In this document: piece by piece, positions 21,790-36,200 of the stretch
Position numbering within the stretch: position 1 is the first letter of the stretch
Layout: each line of letters begins with the position of its first letter
NCBI RefSeq assembly: GCF_019059575.1
Contig: NW_024883072.1
Location: forward strand, 62,001-126,000
Direction of reading: 5' to 3'
DNA length: 64,000 bases
Source of the DNA: Amphibalanus amphitrite
Taxonomy: Eukaryota; Arthropoda; Thecostraca; Balanomorpha; Balanidae
Notes under the pieces: generated by a model
Told to the model about the DNA's origin: nothing
Databases searched by the model: none
What the model saw: the letters and a program-made list of their open reading frames with translations, nothing else
Position numbers and translations under genes: made by a program

Positions 21790-23582
21790 TTCCCTCGCAT
21801 GTGTGGGTGGCTAGGATGAGCCCCCATGGTTTTTCGCAAATAACTCGCGCAAAAAGCGGCCGATCGCGACGAAAATTTAAGCAACCTCGATTTGATTAGT
21901 TTTACACCTACTCTGAAAATTTCATGACCCTGACCCAAAAGACCTTTGACTTGTGACCTGATTCTCGAGACCATGTTCGGCCGGAATCGCGATTTGGCCT
22001 ATGTCAGCTCACATTATCCGCGCGTTTCCAGTCTTTTTGTGATTGTAGACGTTCAAACATGTGAAATGATGTTCCTCCCATGCATCACGGTGGTTGTGAA
22101 GGTCACCTGAAGGTCAGGTCAGGTCACTGACCTTTGATGACCTCGGTTCACTTTTTCGAGTATTACATGTTTCTAGGGTAGTTTTTTTCGGGCTGATTTC
22201 GAATTTAGCACCCATTTGAACGTTAACGAAGTAGTTTAGTGCCTTCGTAACATGCTACGACGCCGGCAGTGGTAGGGGAAGCGGGGGTAACACCGCCACT
22301 GTGGGAAACACCGCCACCCCATCTGGCGGCGAAAGTATGAAATGTGAAGTGTAAAAATCCGTTATTTCCTATTGACCGCACGCAGGTAAGCGTCTTCTGA
22401 TTTGTGTTCCGGTGTTCAGTGTAATCGAAGCTCAATGTGGGCATTTAAAGAAAAATGCACATTCTCTTATAAAAATTCGATGAGTTGGGAGCACTTTTGA
22501 ATGTCTTTAAGTAGAGACTCATTTTGATTTACTTGATTACATCGAAAAATAACTGATCGGCTTTGTCCAGTAAGATAAGTTTGCTTGAACCGTGTAGTAC
22601 ATTCTTACCGCTGACGATTTTTGCTTGTGATCACTTATTGGGGAACACCGCCACCCCGTGGCGGTGTTACCCCAATTGAGGTTGCGGTGTTTCCTGTTTG
22701 TAGCGTGATAAGTGATGAAACTCCAAAGACACGCCTTATTTATGTTCGTAGATGTTCCTAAGTCGGGAATAAGCAGCTTATTTGATTTTTTACTTTATAT
22801 TTTTCATGCATCCCGACCAAGCACTTGCCAGCTGTATAAAACTGGCAAACAGCTGATGAACCTATACCTATTTAGGTGTCCATTACCGATTATTTGCGAA
22901 AATTACCACTTACCGACAGGAAACTCATCGCACACGATCTCTGAACAATTAAAAGCTTTCGTAGGAATGGGTTGGGTTAACATCAACACCGGTGGCGGGG
23001 TTACCCACACAATTTGTAGGCAGCAAATATGCAAGGTATTTTTAAAAGTCGTGATACATGAAAACCTTTTAGGAGCATGCAAAATAAGTACCTACGTAAA
23101 ACACGTGAGAAAATGTTTAAATATTGTAACCAAAACAATAACTACCAAGAGACTTCACACATATTCTCTCATTTTGGCGAAAAGCTTAGGGGGGCGGTGT
23201 TACCCCCGCTTCCCCTAGTTGACACCTACTATGGATAGCCGGTAAGACGCCTAATGGTTGACCTGACCTGACCCGATCTGGCCTAAATGCATGAAGAAAT
23301 CATCTGTGATCAAAACTAACAAGAAATTCGTGATCAGCACCCCGAAAAAAAACGATACAGCTTCACTTTACGCAGTTCTAGCAGGTCCCGATTTTCCCGA
23401 CTTTTGGGTTATTGACCTGACCTGGAAGGTCAACCAATGACATAGGACCTTAAAATTGGGTATCATCGGCTTTCTCTCGTCGCGGGTAACACCCTCGTTT
23501 TTTCCGCGAACCTCTAGCCCGATCAGCCCCCCCCCCTCCCCCTACACATTAGAAGCTGGAAAACGCCGCACACATGCGAGGG
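21790..23582. mobile_element. TTAA-flanked element, interrupted (copy E3)
   Basis: TTAA lies at 21786-21789 and 23583-23586. The right end reads ..CACACATGCGAGGG and the left reads TTCCCTCGCATGTGTGGG, so the left tip has gained two T. The interior matches 55588-57703 in reverse orientation and contains TGACCTGACCTGACC-type runs near 23261-23275. A second element (22273-23217) is inserted within it. Confidence 0.82.
22273..23217. mobile_element. 945-bp nested element with GGTAACACCGCC ends
   Basis: Ends TAGGGGAAGCGGGGGTAACACCGCC (22273) and its exact reverse complement (to 23217). The same motif recurs inside as CACCGCCAC at 22306-22318 and as a hairpin AACACCGCCACCCC/GTGGCGGTGTTACCCC near 22644-22673. 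Related sequence at 12165-12225 lacks this block, which identifies it as an insertion. The 168-codon frame at 22712-23218 has no recognisable domain. Confidence 0.78.
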
Positions 23583-23589
23583 TTAAAAT

Positions 23590-24212
23590 TGTCAATATTG
23601 ATAACCGCAAAAAGTAAAAGCGGCCGACTTAGCCATTTTCGAAGATATCGGGCTAAAAATTTTGACAGTGGGTCATCGGCTCGGTATGTGCTCAATCACA
23701 TGCTCCATTTCCTTTTTTTTCTTCAGCACAAATGTAAGTTTTGAAGACCATCACAAAAGCAAATGCTTCGAAAGATGGATAGTGGGCAACATATCCTGAA
23801 TTTGCCGTGCTGCATGGAAAGTAGTGTTGATGAGAAAAGGGGTTTTTGGTTCAGATTATTGTGGGTGCAGAATACATTGTCTGCACCCACTGGAGAAATA
23901 TTGTGGGTGCAGCTGCACCCTTGCACCCATGGTTCCTACGCTTATGCGCACTCATGCTCAATGTATTCGATCGTAAACCCCCGAAAGACAGCATTTCATT
24001 CCGACTTCGTGTATTGGTCCCTACAAGCGTGCAGGGTAATGCTGTCCACATAAAGATGTCCAAACAGAAACAACATAAACCACATCGTCTAAAATGCGAT
24101 CCCCGCGCCACCTGTCGGCTAATTCATTAGTCGGAGTTCTCAGTATGTCCGCGCGGCAGCGCCATTGACGGCTCCGCCGGCGCAGAGGGCGCTCCGGTCG
24201 GTCGGTGGTCGT
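23590..24212. other. Flank of the kinase gene, short direct repeats only
   Basis: TGGGTGCAG occurs several times between 23863 and 23930, partly as TGGGTGCAGCTGCACCC. No clear poly(A) signal for the minus-strand gene was found. Confidence 0.5.
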
Positions 24213-27200
24213 CTAGTTCTCGTAGACCCAGGTGTGCATGGCCGACTTCCAGTCGGTCAGCTCCTCGGGCTTGAACCAGAGGGCGATCTCCTTCTCGGCG
24301 GACTTGACCGAGTCGGAGCCGTGGGTGATGTTACTGGCGAGAAACAGGGAGACGCACACGGTCAGATGAGGAGCCGATGAGCACTGCAGCTGCTACAAGG
24401 CTACACTAAACAACGCGTATTGGACGGGCAGCACGGCATGGACCAAAGGGCTGACAAATTACTCATTTGCGGGAGACGGTCAGAAAAAGCAACAACTAAA
24501 CGCGGGACTACGCAAATAGCGGCATCATTATGGATTTGAGGTAGAGTGCTGCCTAGTGTCTGTTCTAGAGCGCGCATATTTCATCGTAGTCAACATTTCG
24601 AAAAAAGGTAAAACATACGAGTAAATGCGCGGCAATATCGCCTTGGAAGGGAAGATTCAGCCCACATTTTCCAAGAGAAAGATCGAACTTTCTTCTACCT
24701 TTCCCCGCACATCGAATCACTCCGTAAGGAAGACCAGCTCGGGAAACTCGTAAATCTCCTATTCCAAGTTCCGAGAATCGTCAGCTCACCAAAACCATTC
24801 GTTGGAGACCGAAAGCTTAACGTGCGACAACTAACGGGCCCAGTTCCAGGAAATCTCATCCACAAGCTTTCCGCGAACCTCCCCGACCGCAAGAAATACA
24901 TGGTTTCAGCAACCGCCGGGCGATGACAGCCCTGTGAACTCCAAACCATGTACCAGGGCATGAGCCAAATCGCCGGCTTTAAGTGCCAGCCCAGGAGTCC
25001 CAAAACGCATGTGTTCAGGAATAGCTCAGTTGGCCAACTATCTAGGCTAGCCTGCGGACGAAAACACGCACCACGGTGACTGTCCAGGCCGCCCAGTAGC
25101 GAGAGTGAAACGCGGTCAGTCCCCTCTTGGTTGGTAACCAAGTGGGCAGACGCTCCGGCTCGTCTGGTGCGAGGTGGCACGGCGCCAGCCTCGGCCAGCA
25201 TTGGCCAGACTACCGTTGCTAACGGCCCGTCGGTGTGGGACCGGCCCGTCTCGTGACCTCTCACGAGTTAGTTCCGCAGCGACACCTATACAGCAAACAG
25301 AACCCCGCTGTAGCCTGCACCCATCCCACCGACCGCTTTTTGCTCCACTTTTTACTGGCGATCCTCCAGACAAAATGTCGGCCAACGGGTCTCATGTGAA
25401 AAAAGGTTCAAGCCACCGGCCAAGGGGCCAAGCCTGGATCGCCATGAAATCCAAATCACATCACACATGGCAGTGAATGCTAATCAGTAATCGACTTCGT
25501 CAATGCTCTGGACTAGTCCTATCACGGACAAAAAACGACTTGATCTTATTCCTGTAACGGTCAGATGAGCGGCTCGCGAATGGGTGATGAGGGAGCGTCA
25601 TACTGAGCACCTGTGACGCTCGCCGATCCCACAGAGCTAACGGGCCTTTCGAAGAGCGACCGTCCCGCCATCAGATCACGTGACACTGGACCAGAAAGAA
25701 CAGTTCCATGACAAGAGACCCGATCGTTTGACCGCGTGCGGCAATACATGCTGAACAGAGTCATACTTGATTCCAGGCGAATCAGTAAAAATGTATGTTA
25801 GATATACTGTGAAACGGAAAATCGGTTAAATAAGCGTCGATAGTAACATAACGTTAAAAATCAACGCAAACGCTATGATCTTGTGCATCGTACAAAATAA
25901 GCCGCATGATGACCAGATCCATAAAGCAATAGACAACTTAACGCACAGAGAATCTCCTTTTCCGAATAAAAAGCCCATCATGCGACCCCTGTCGATAAGA
26001 CGACACGTCCACTAAACGTTTGCGTGTCTGCGGGCAGATCACGTGACCGGGCGGATGGGCCCGGGACAGTGACGATGTGCCCGACGACGGCAGAGGAGGG
26101 GAGCAAACAGATCGGTTATCAATGACCAGGGGAGATCAATACGGGGCCCATCAGCGGCGCCCGGCGGGGGTCCAGGAACAGCACGGGTGAGGACACACGA
26201 ATGGGCGGAGGGCGGCCGGAGGGACCGACCGACCTCGCCAGCCAACCGAGGAAGCCGACCGTCTTGGACACCCGCCACTGGGCGGACGGGGATATTCTTC
26301 TCTCAGTCCCCACCCGTGGGTAGACCAGCATACCGACGCAACGCTATCGAGAAGAAACCAGCAAGATGAGAATCCTAGAAAGCCCCAACGGCTGATGATG
26401 TTCAAAGGAAGACCAAGCCAATGTCCTAACTCAGCCCCGATGCTCACAATCGGAGCGATAATATACAACTGGTTGTCGACAGGAGTTCCACTTGAAGGTT
26501 TATCACCATAATCCACCATAGCCGATAAACTCACGAACCTTGACCGATAAAGAGCACAATCGACTGACACCATGACTGAAAACGCCCTAAGATGTTAAAG
26601 GAAATAGTTCACTTTCACGAAATTATTTTTTTTTGCAATAGATTTGTGATTTTTTTATGTTCAAAATGATCAGCAAAGAAAATAAAACCTTTTTACAACA
26701 AAAGATTATTTTCTCTATTTTTGATATAGGAAGAACTTTTCAGTTTCTGTAAGGCACACGCGATCCAGTGTGAAAAGAGCATGGGTCCCGAAAATTCTTC
26801 AGAAACTAGAGAAATTATCGCGGCCACCGGCATTTGGGCGATCTGCTCGTGCTTTTGTTACTGGAGCGCCTCACTGGAGCGAATTTCTCTAGAGTTCTCG
26901 TAGATAATTTCTCTAGTTTCTGAAGAATTTTCGGGACCCATGCTCGTTTCATACTGGATGCGAATATATGCAAGGCACACATCCTCAACGCAAGACACAT
27001 TTTTCGGGACGAGAAATAGAATATCTTTGCCTAGGGTGATCGTTGGGCTGTAAAAGCTCCTGATTTATGCTCGTCTCAGCCCAAGCTACGGAACTGCTAT
27101 TCCAGTTCAAAACCCATGTTAAAATCGACTGTCGGCCAAATGTCACGTGACATTTGACCTTGACTCGGCACCAAAATTTGATGACAAATACTGCGCGGTT

Positions 27201-30200
27201 GATACATTTGATGGCGTCAACAAACTGCTTGCTCCAAATCTTATACAATTTTAAGCTTGTATCAGATTTTCAATCTTTTCTCTTGTATTTTGCTGTGACC
27301 TGCCTAGTATTTTATTGCAGATTGCAGAGCTCTTACTCTGATTCAGTTTTGTGTTGCTGCAAGATGTAGGTACATTTAGGAGGTTTCCAAGAGAGGAGAA
27401 GATGAGGGTCGCTTGGGTGAGGGCTGTCAGGTAAGATCCAGATGTGTCCTTGTTAGCTGTATTGATAAATGCAATACATTATGTAGTAATGATAAATGTA
27501 ATAAATGTTATGTAATGACAAGCACAAACCAGGAGCTTTTACAGCCCAATGATCACCATAGGCAAAGATTCCATTTCTCGTCCTGAAAAGTGCCTTCTTG
27601 AGGAATTTGCTGAGGAATGCAGCCATGTCATCGTCAGCTAATCAGCATTGGCATGCTGCTAACAGCCAATGGGTTTGAATTTTACAACATGATTAGGTAA
27701 TCAATGCAAGCTTCCGCGTCAAACAATATTTTCTATAGAATATTGGGTAGTTGTAAAGCAGGCGTCACACTACTTTTTGCAATGAAGGAGAGGTGCTATA
27801 CCCAGAGATGCTTTCTAATTGAACCAAGCCAAAACAAACCTAACTAAACCTGACCTAGCCATACCTACAACCTAAACTCTACAACCTAGGTACCTACAAC
27901 TTAGAACCTACAACCTAACCTACAGCACCTCTCCTTGGTTGCAAAAAGAAGTGTGACGCCTGCTTTACTACTACCAAATATAGTTCTTCTTTTATTAAAA
28001 TACAGAAAATATTGTTTATATAAAGGTTTTATTTTTGTGCTGATCATAATGAGCATAACAAATCAAATCCATTGCATAAAACTAATTACAGGAAAGAGAA
28101 CATGAAATCCATTAAAAGCTTATCATGTTTACCACAAGTTACCTAATGAAGGTAATGCTTTGACCTGGTAATCCGTTGAGTGTAATGCCGCAGGCAGCTC
28201 TAAGGGATGTGTTGGGATGGGTAAGGAAAATATTTTTGGTTGAAGAGGTGTGTTATAGGCTACAGGCCAAATGCATACCTCTTTAACAAAAAGAAAAGAA
28301 AAGATGTAGGTACTCTTACCTAGCATATATTCCAGTTACTATGTACAAAAAAGACGTGCTACGAATGTTGCTAGCGAACCACTGTAGGTTGGGTTAGTTA
28401 AGGTTTGACCATGTTCTGAAGCATTGTAAATAATCATAATTGTTCACTCTTAGCACCTCACATTGATATAAAGCCAATTAACTACATTTTGATTGCTAGG
28501 TGAGGATGTCAACCTTCTGATTCTGGATTCTGGAGCCAAAATAACATGATACAGTGTCAGTGATACCATCTTGTTTAGAAGCTGTGGCTGTGCTGTCTGA
28601 GTCAATATCTTACCTCTAAACACAAGGCATTTTGTATGTAAAAGTCCACGTGCAAGAACAGTATGCCAGTTGTTACATTTGTTGCATCTGTCATTTACAG
28701 ACGTGCAGATGCAGTTCCCAGGAGCACTTCCCAGCTCTGTTCCTGTCATTTTGAGGAGGGCAGCTGCATCCCAACACTCTTCCAGTACAACGGGACATCG
28801 GGTACCAGATTGCTCATTTCCGGTAAGCACTAGCCACTTAACTTCATTGTTTGAGTCCAACTCATATGCCAGGTTGCTTACCATACCAGTATATGCATAG
28901 TAATGATGCAAGTCTTGAGCCTACGGGCCCGGGCGGTGTTTCACGGGACGCTGCTACCACGCTGCTATCAAATTGCGCGAGCTGACGTCACACTTGTGGT
29001 AGTGTTGGAGCAATGGGCCTGTTCATGTCTCCATGGAAACCCAATTTGACACGTGTAAAAGCATCGTGCTGCTATCACCGGTGAAACAGGGCTCCGGTGT
29101 CGGGCTTAAAATCGGACCCGCCGGACTTTTGCCGGGCCTAAGCTCGAGGAGGCCGGGCATATGCCGGGCTCGGCAAGGGCTTGCCTGTGTTAAAGGGACA
29201 ATGCCACCTTCCAAAAAGTTAATAAATTGGCATAAAAGTGATGTGCCATAAATCAGAAAGAGCGAAATTTTTAGGTTTACATTTTGCACGAAGCCATCAA
29301 AGCAATGCAGCAGGCTAGTCATATGTATTACTTGTTGCACACTCATATCTTGGGCAAAATGTATTGATGACAAGTGGAAGAAGTGGAAAAACGGTTTTAG
29401 CCTTTATTTGTGTATTATGTGTATACCTGTCAGCGCAGTGTGGAAGTTGAAATTGTTGGTTTGGTAAATCTTCATAAAAAACATAATAGTTGTGGTTCAG
29501 TTCAAAGTTGATTCAAATTCACAAACTCAGTTTTTGTGATGTGGTTGCAGGTCGCCTGTGCTACACCAAGCTCAGAAAGGGAAAGCGGATCACACAGCCA
29601 CCATCAGCGCGCTAGAACTCCAAGGAGGATCTGCGAGCGGCGCGCCAGGCGCCGTCGGAGCAGCCCCTGGTAGCGACAGCCGCCGCGCCGTCGGAGCAGT
29701 CCCTGGGAGCCACGGCCAGCCGCTGTCGGAGCAGCCTCTGGGAGCCGGCCGGCCGCCGTCGGAGAGGCCTCTGGGAACTTACCTGTAACTGACTGCGGCT
29801 GACGTGTGTGTCCGTGTGCGCGCGTGTGTGTGTGCGTTTCCACTGGCATTGATAGTGACAGGTGAACGGTGTTCATGACCGATGGCCGGCGGTCTTTGTT
29901 GTTATTCTGATAATACGTATGAGACATTGTTTTAATATGTTTTGTTCTGAAACGTTTCCAAAAACTGAATCACTTCATTATCATTCTACTTAATTAAAGC
30001 ATGTTTACCAGATAAAAGGATTTGCAAATCAAAGGAAGTAAAATTGTGTGAAAATTTACTCAGTTGCGCAGCTAGCCAACACACATTTGCTACTGTCAGG
30101 CCGCTATGGAACATGTTCAAAGTAGCTCAACGTATTGAATGACTCACTGCTCCCCCCCCCCCCCCCCCGCCAACGTTGGCGCGCATTGGGCGCAGGCACA

Positions 30201-33200
30201 AGAGTGGTATCAACGACCGCCGTCTTGAGCTGCACCAGGGTCTGCTGGCTCTTCGTCATGTATGGTGCATTGTTCAGATATCCCCGCTGCACGCTGTACG
30301 CTGTACGCCGCTGTTTCGTTATAATATTTTCTGCTCGATTTGTTTGAAATATGGAAATATGTATAGACACTGGATGTGCAAAGCGTCCGTGTAGGACATC
30401 TACTTGTTTCAAACTGTCCCGGAGCATCCATGTTTCGGAAGTGCACGGCGTCGATGATGGCGAAAACGAGAGGTGCAATAATGTTGTAGCGGAACACCAG
30501 GACTGCACACAACTCACTGCAGTTGTCGACGTTTACACCGAATTATCTTGCTCAGCTCAGGTTGGCTTTGAAAACGGCAGGGTCATCGGGCGGGCTTAAA
30601 GGCGGTTAATACAGAGGACGGGATGGAGTGAAGGTTCCCGTTCAGGCGGTAAAGGGGGGGGGGGGCGTCAAAATACCGGACTGTGACCCCTCAACGTGCG
30701 GCCGCCTCCCCCCTCCCCCAACTTTCATGACAACCATGTTAAGGACGGGCGTACAACTGTAAGCACATGTTGCATTTCGGATGTTGTGCCTGTAACAAAT
30801 GCAAAGTTTTGCATTTTTTGACAATCAAAGCTCATTTCCTCCCAGCGAAGTAGATATTGAAACAATTTTTGAAGAGTTGATCTACCATTTGCCTATTCCG
30901 GCGACCGCCATAAAAGCCTCAAAAGCGTGTGAAATTCAATGGGCCTGAGCTGGGCTGGGTTCGGCGCCCATGGGCCCCGCTTGGGATGGGCTGTGTTCTG
31001 TGGGTTGGCTGGCCCGTGACGAACACTGCACCCTCGAGCCCGGCATAAACTAAACATGGCCGGTTCATAGTATAAAAGTCCGGCTGAGCCTTCTTTCAGC
31101 TTAGCAGCAGCATTCTAGTATTTGCAGATACCGTGCATGTTTCATACAAGACACAATTATACCTATAGATTCGCCCATGACAACCCCGATTCGTTGTTTG
31201 CCCGCATCAATAGAACGGAACACCTATCAACTACTAGCTCCAGCATAAACGTATCAACATGGATGCTCGTATAGTCCTATTTACCTTCGTATCCATATTT
31301 GATCTAACTGCTCTTTCTGGCACAGTTCAACACAAAACCTTAGTTTGTTGTCTGGAATAGATCAGAACAATACCTATGGGTGTTGTTGGTAGGTAGTTAA
31401 AAAGTAATACCTAACGGTAACGGGTGACCTAATACACCGATCACTTCCACTCATCGGTTGCAGTGACTGAAAATGGCTTTAATGTAATTCAAAACTGCAT
31501 TTATACTCCGGTTTTCAACACTTGTTCGTTGTATTTATAATTAGTGGTGGCTTCTCTTCCGTCATAAGCGCGAATCGAACCTAAAATGGGCCTGTACTTA
31601 TTCAATTTTGCCGATAAAAATATATTTTTGGTACCGTTAGAAAGCTTACACACGACTGCATGTGGTGCTAGTTGTATCTTTGAAAAATTCGTCCTAGTTT
31701 AGTCAGGAGAGCTAATCAAAAAGTAGGTCCCATTGTATCCCTATGGGGGCCGAGAGCGAGTCGGCACCAGTTACCGGGAGGTGCCCCCGCCACAACCGCA
31801 CGTGCGGATCCCTCGAAAAACAGCGAGTCCGCCGGTCACGTGACCAGGCTCATTTGCCGACACTGTATTTATATACACTGTGGTTAAAATGTGAACTATT
31901 TCCTTTAAATGAGATGCCCATTGCCAGGCGGTGAGACAGACGCAGCATATCAGCCGGTGAATAGCCGATGTCATCACGTGACCAATCAATCCAGCAGCCC
32001 CGGGCAGGATAGACCAATTTCAGTGACATCCGTTCTCGCTAACTCGATAGTGGGAACATTGCGTGACGCCATTGGAACTATCGAATACCAGTCAGAATGC
32101 CATTCGGCCCACAGCGCACCGGCTGAACGGGGCGAGAACCTGGCTCGCCGTTGGGGCGTTCGTTGCGCCTATTTCAGTTATTGTTCTTTTTTAAGCCGAA
32201 TTAACGGACAAAGATGTCCACAGGGTCACCACATCGACCGGTTTCTATAAGCGACATCGACACAAGCATTCCAGTGACTTCCTCGAACAGAAACACCAAA
32301 CTGACGAAGGAACTATCTCACACGGCACAGAACTTCAATAATTTTAAAAACAGCCTGGACAGCCTGATGCCTTTCATCTCCAACATACCCATTAAGTTTT
32401 TTTGGGGGGGGGGATGGTGTATGAGGACCACTCGACCACGGCCGAACATTTGAATTGAGGCACCAGGAATTTGCAAGTCTCGAGCCACAGCTGATGAACA
32501 AAACAATTTTCTGTATATGATTGGTTTTGGATCGACCGGCTAATTTTGATTATTTTTTGACTTTTAGTTTATGGCTGCATTGAAGTAAGTTTGTAATTTA
32601 TCTTATTATCTGTTTAAGTATTATTTTCGTCCTTTCATCTATGTCATTTAGAAGTGTGAAGCCTTTGTGACCTTTGTGCACTATTTGTTACAGGATGAAA
32701 CTTATCGGCGAAGATACATGAACATGAAATTGATTGTACCTTGATTTGTTATTTTCACGATAAATTATACATCGCATTGCAGTGACCTTGTTTTTATAAT
32801 TCGAATTACATTTCATCTTCTAGCCAACACTTTGCTTTAGAATTTGAACTTGAACTTCAATAAGACTAAAACTAGAATTAAAGTAACTTGAAGTAGGTAA
32901 TTCTATTTGATTTTCTTTAAAACTCTATCATGGACGGAACGAAGAAACAGGAAGACATCGACTCATCAAAGGACATTAGGAAAACTAAACAAGACCGGGC
33001 AAATGCGAAGAGAAAATTTAACAGGAAAATAATTGGTTTTCAAGATATGGTTGAGAGCAAAAGTTTATTCATGGCAATCAAGGCAAAATTTGAAGATGTT
33101 ATCGACGCATTCCGTCAGGTAGAATGCTGTAACGATTTTGTCACGACGGCAATCAACGAAACTGGCCCGCACCATTTAATCGATAAGATGTTGGACGAGT

Positions 33201-36200
33201 GCGACGATTATATGATGGAGATTGAGACAAGTATGGACAAAGTTAGGACAACATTTGCGGCTAGAACAAGAGACGAAAATGTAAAACTGTCGGAAATTCA
33301 TGTAAAACCGTTAAATTCACCGCATTTTTCCGGAAATATACGCCAATATGCCAGTTTTAAGCAGGATTTCAATAGACTCATGACGAAGTATGGACAAAGT
33401 TAGGACAACATTTGCGGCTAGAACAAGAGACGAAAATGTAAAACTGTCGGAAATTCATGTAAAACCGTTAAATTCACCGCATTTTTCCGGAAATATACGC
33501 CAATATGCCAGTTTTAAGCAGGATTTCAATAGACTCATGACGAAGCAATATGGACAAGACCCCTATGCTCTGCGGCAATGTTTATCTGGAGAAGCGTTGG
33601 ACACTATTAAAGGGATTGAAGACAATTATTCAGAAATGTTTAAACGCCTTGATGCAAAATATGGAGAACCAAGAAAATTAATAGACGCAATTGTGTTCGA
33701 TATTCAAAAACTAAAACCAGTACCCGAAGGCGACAGCAGAAAATTCATCAACATGGTTGATGTAATAGAACGAAATTGGCTCGAGCTTCAGCGACTGGGT
33801 ATGCAACAAGAAATGAACAATACGACGATGGTAACAATGATAGAGAAATTACTTCCAAGAACGCAACAAAGGGAATGGGTGACAAAAATGGATAATCAAG
33901 GAAATACTAGCAAAATCGGAGATTCAACGTTCCAAGCTCTTCTTTCGTATCTACTCCAAGAAAAGAGAGTAATGGAATATATGGAGAATGACGTGAGACA
34001 GACCTCCAATGTAAGCAGACGCCAGGTAAATCAAACGATAAATTCTGCGGAAGCGAATTCTAGTGATCAAACGACTACGAATGACGCGACTGAGAATGAT
34101 ATGAAGAAAATTTACAATCAAATTCAAAATATGGCGGAACGAATGGAAGATATATTTAAAGGCAATACAGGAAGCAACAATGCCGGAAAACGGGGCACCG
34201 GTGTCACACAAATGAAACATATTGAACGCCGGGCTTGCTGGATCCATAAAACTGACTCTCATCCAATCAACGAATGCAACGTGTTTTTAAATTCAAATCA
34301 CGAAGAGAAGCTACGCCTGCTGCGTCAGAACGGAGCCTGCTTTAATTGTTAAAAGCAAGGTCACATTGCGGCTTCATGTACAACAGTAAACCAATGCGAT
34401 AGGTTGAATCATTTACGACAAACATGTGGAAAAAGACATCATCCATATCTTCATCTTGACCAACTTCCTACAAGGGATATGCCTCCACAAAATTCTATTC
34501 ATATATCGAGCAACAAAAGACAACAAAATTTACTTGCTGTGAGTTACCTTCGGTGCAATGACAGGAATTTAATAGCCATGTGGGATTCCGGCGCCAATGT
34601 GTCATTGATAACCCATAAAGCGGCATCGACATTGAATCTCACAGGTCACGATACGACATTGACGATAACGAAAGTTGGAAACGAAACGCAAGATTACAAC
34701 AGCAAACGCTATGTTGTTCCGTTGATTGATGCCAACGGAAAGCAATGGGAGGTTCACGCGTACGGCATTGAAGAAATTACATCCGCATTAGATAAATTCG
34801 ACGTATCTGCAGTGGCACCTTTATTCCAAAATATCCAGCCTAAAGACATTGAACGACCTCACGGCAACGTTGATATGTTAATTGGCATTGATTGCTGTGC
34901 GATCATGCCAATTGTTACTGAAACGATTGGCAATCTTCAACTATTAAAGAATCAATTTGGATATTGCATTCGCGGTTGTCTCACTGGAGAAGTGGCTTCT
35001 TCCAGACAAGTTCAGATCATCCGTGGTTCCAATATTTGTGATGTAAACAATATTTACGTTGAACCATTGACCAGTTTGAAAAGAAAATTAGACGAATATT
35101 TCACGGTTGAAAATCTTGGGACATGTTGCACTCCTCGATGCGGTGGTTGCAAGTGTGGCAAATGCGCTACAGGTACCGGTTGCTACAGCCTACAAGAAGA
35201 ACGGGAATTGCGACTGATAAAGGACGGGCTAGTGTACGATCACAAGCGGGGAAAATTCACTGCGCATTATCCTTGGATTAGAGACCCAAATGAACTCCCT
35301 AACAACGTAACCATCGCCGAAGCAAGAATGAGAGCCACGGAAAGAAGGTTGCTCAAGATGGGAAATGATCATGCAAAAGCCTACGACGCGCAAATACGAG
35401 ATATGGTAGCAAGAGGAGTAGCTAGAAAATTATCCAGAGAAGAAATGCTACACTTTGAAGGGCCGATACACTATTTATGTCACCATGAAGTTGTAAAGCC
35501 CGATTCAGTATCAACACCCCTGCGGATTGTCTTTAACGCGTCAGCGTCATTCATGGGACATGTATTGAATGATTACTGGGCGAAAGGTCCAGATTTTATT
35601 AACAACCTTTTCGGAGTATTACTTCGATTCAGAGAAGAATCAATTGGACTGGTGGGGGACATCAGCAAGATGTACCATTCCATTGAATTGGCTGAGAGGG
35701 ACCAGCACGTGCACCGTTTCTTGTGGCGGAACTTGAATATAAGCCAGGAACCCACGCATTACATGATGCTAGCAGTGACATTCGGAGACCGACCAAGCGG
35801 AACAATCTCGATGGTAGCGTTAAATTTGATAGCCGAAATGAATCGAAGCATATGTGAAAGGGCCACGGAAATGATATTGAAAAACAGCTACGTTGATGAC
35901 CTGATCCAGTCAGGGCCACGGTATGAAGACGCGCATTCCCTAGCAGAAGAGGTGCAAGGTATGTTGCAAAAGGGCGGTTTTAATGTAAAGCACTGGATTA
36001 TATCTGGCGATGACAACGTTTCCGCAGCAAAATCTGACGTTACACTTTTGAATGTTGATGAAGAAAAGGTGCTCGGCATGCGTTGGTTGCCTAAGCAGGA
36101 TCATTTCATGTTTCAAGTCAAAATCAACTTTTCGCAACGGCAGAAAAGGGTACCGACTGGACCTGACGTAACGAAAACGAACATCGATGCTGTGTTTCCA

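Noticed and set aside
22712-23218. 168-codon frame in the nested element
   Set aside because: It has no domain, is AT-biased, and runs into the inverted end of the element.
24695-25264. 189-codon minus-strand frame
   Set aside because: No recognised motif, alternative frames are open too, and no supporting splice sites.
31540-31600. tRNA-like GGTTCGATTC on the minus strand
   Set aside because: The flanking bases do not form a T-arm stem and no D or anticodon arm is present.
32811-32835. Primer-binding site of the BEL element
   Set aside because: The sequence after the 5' LTR could not be matched with confidence to any tRNA 3' end.
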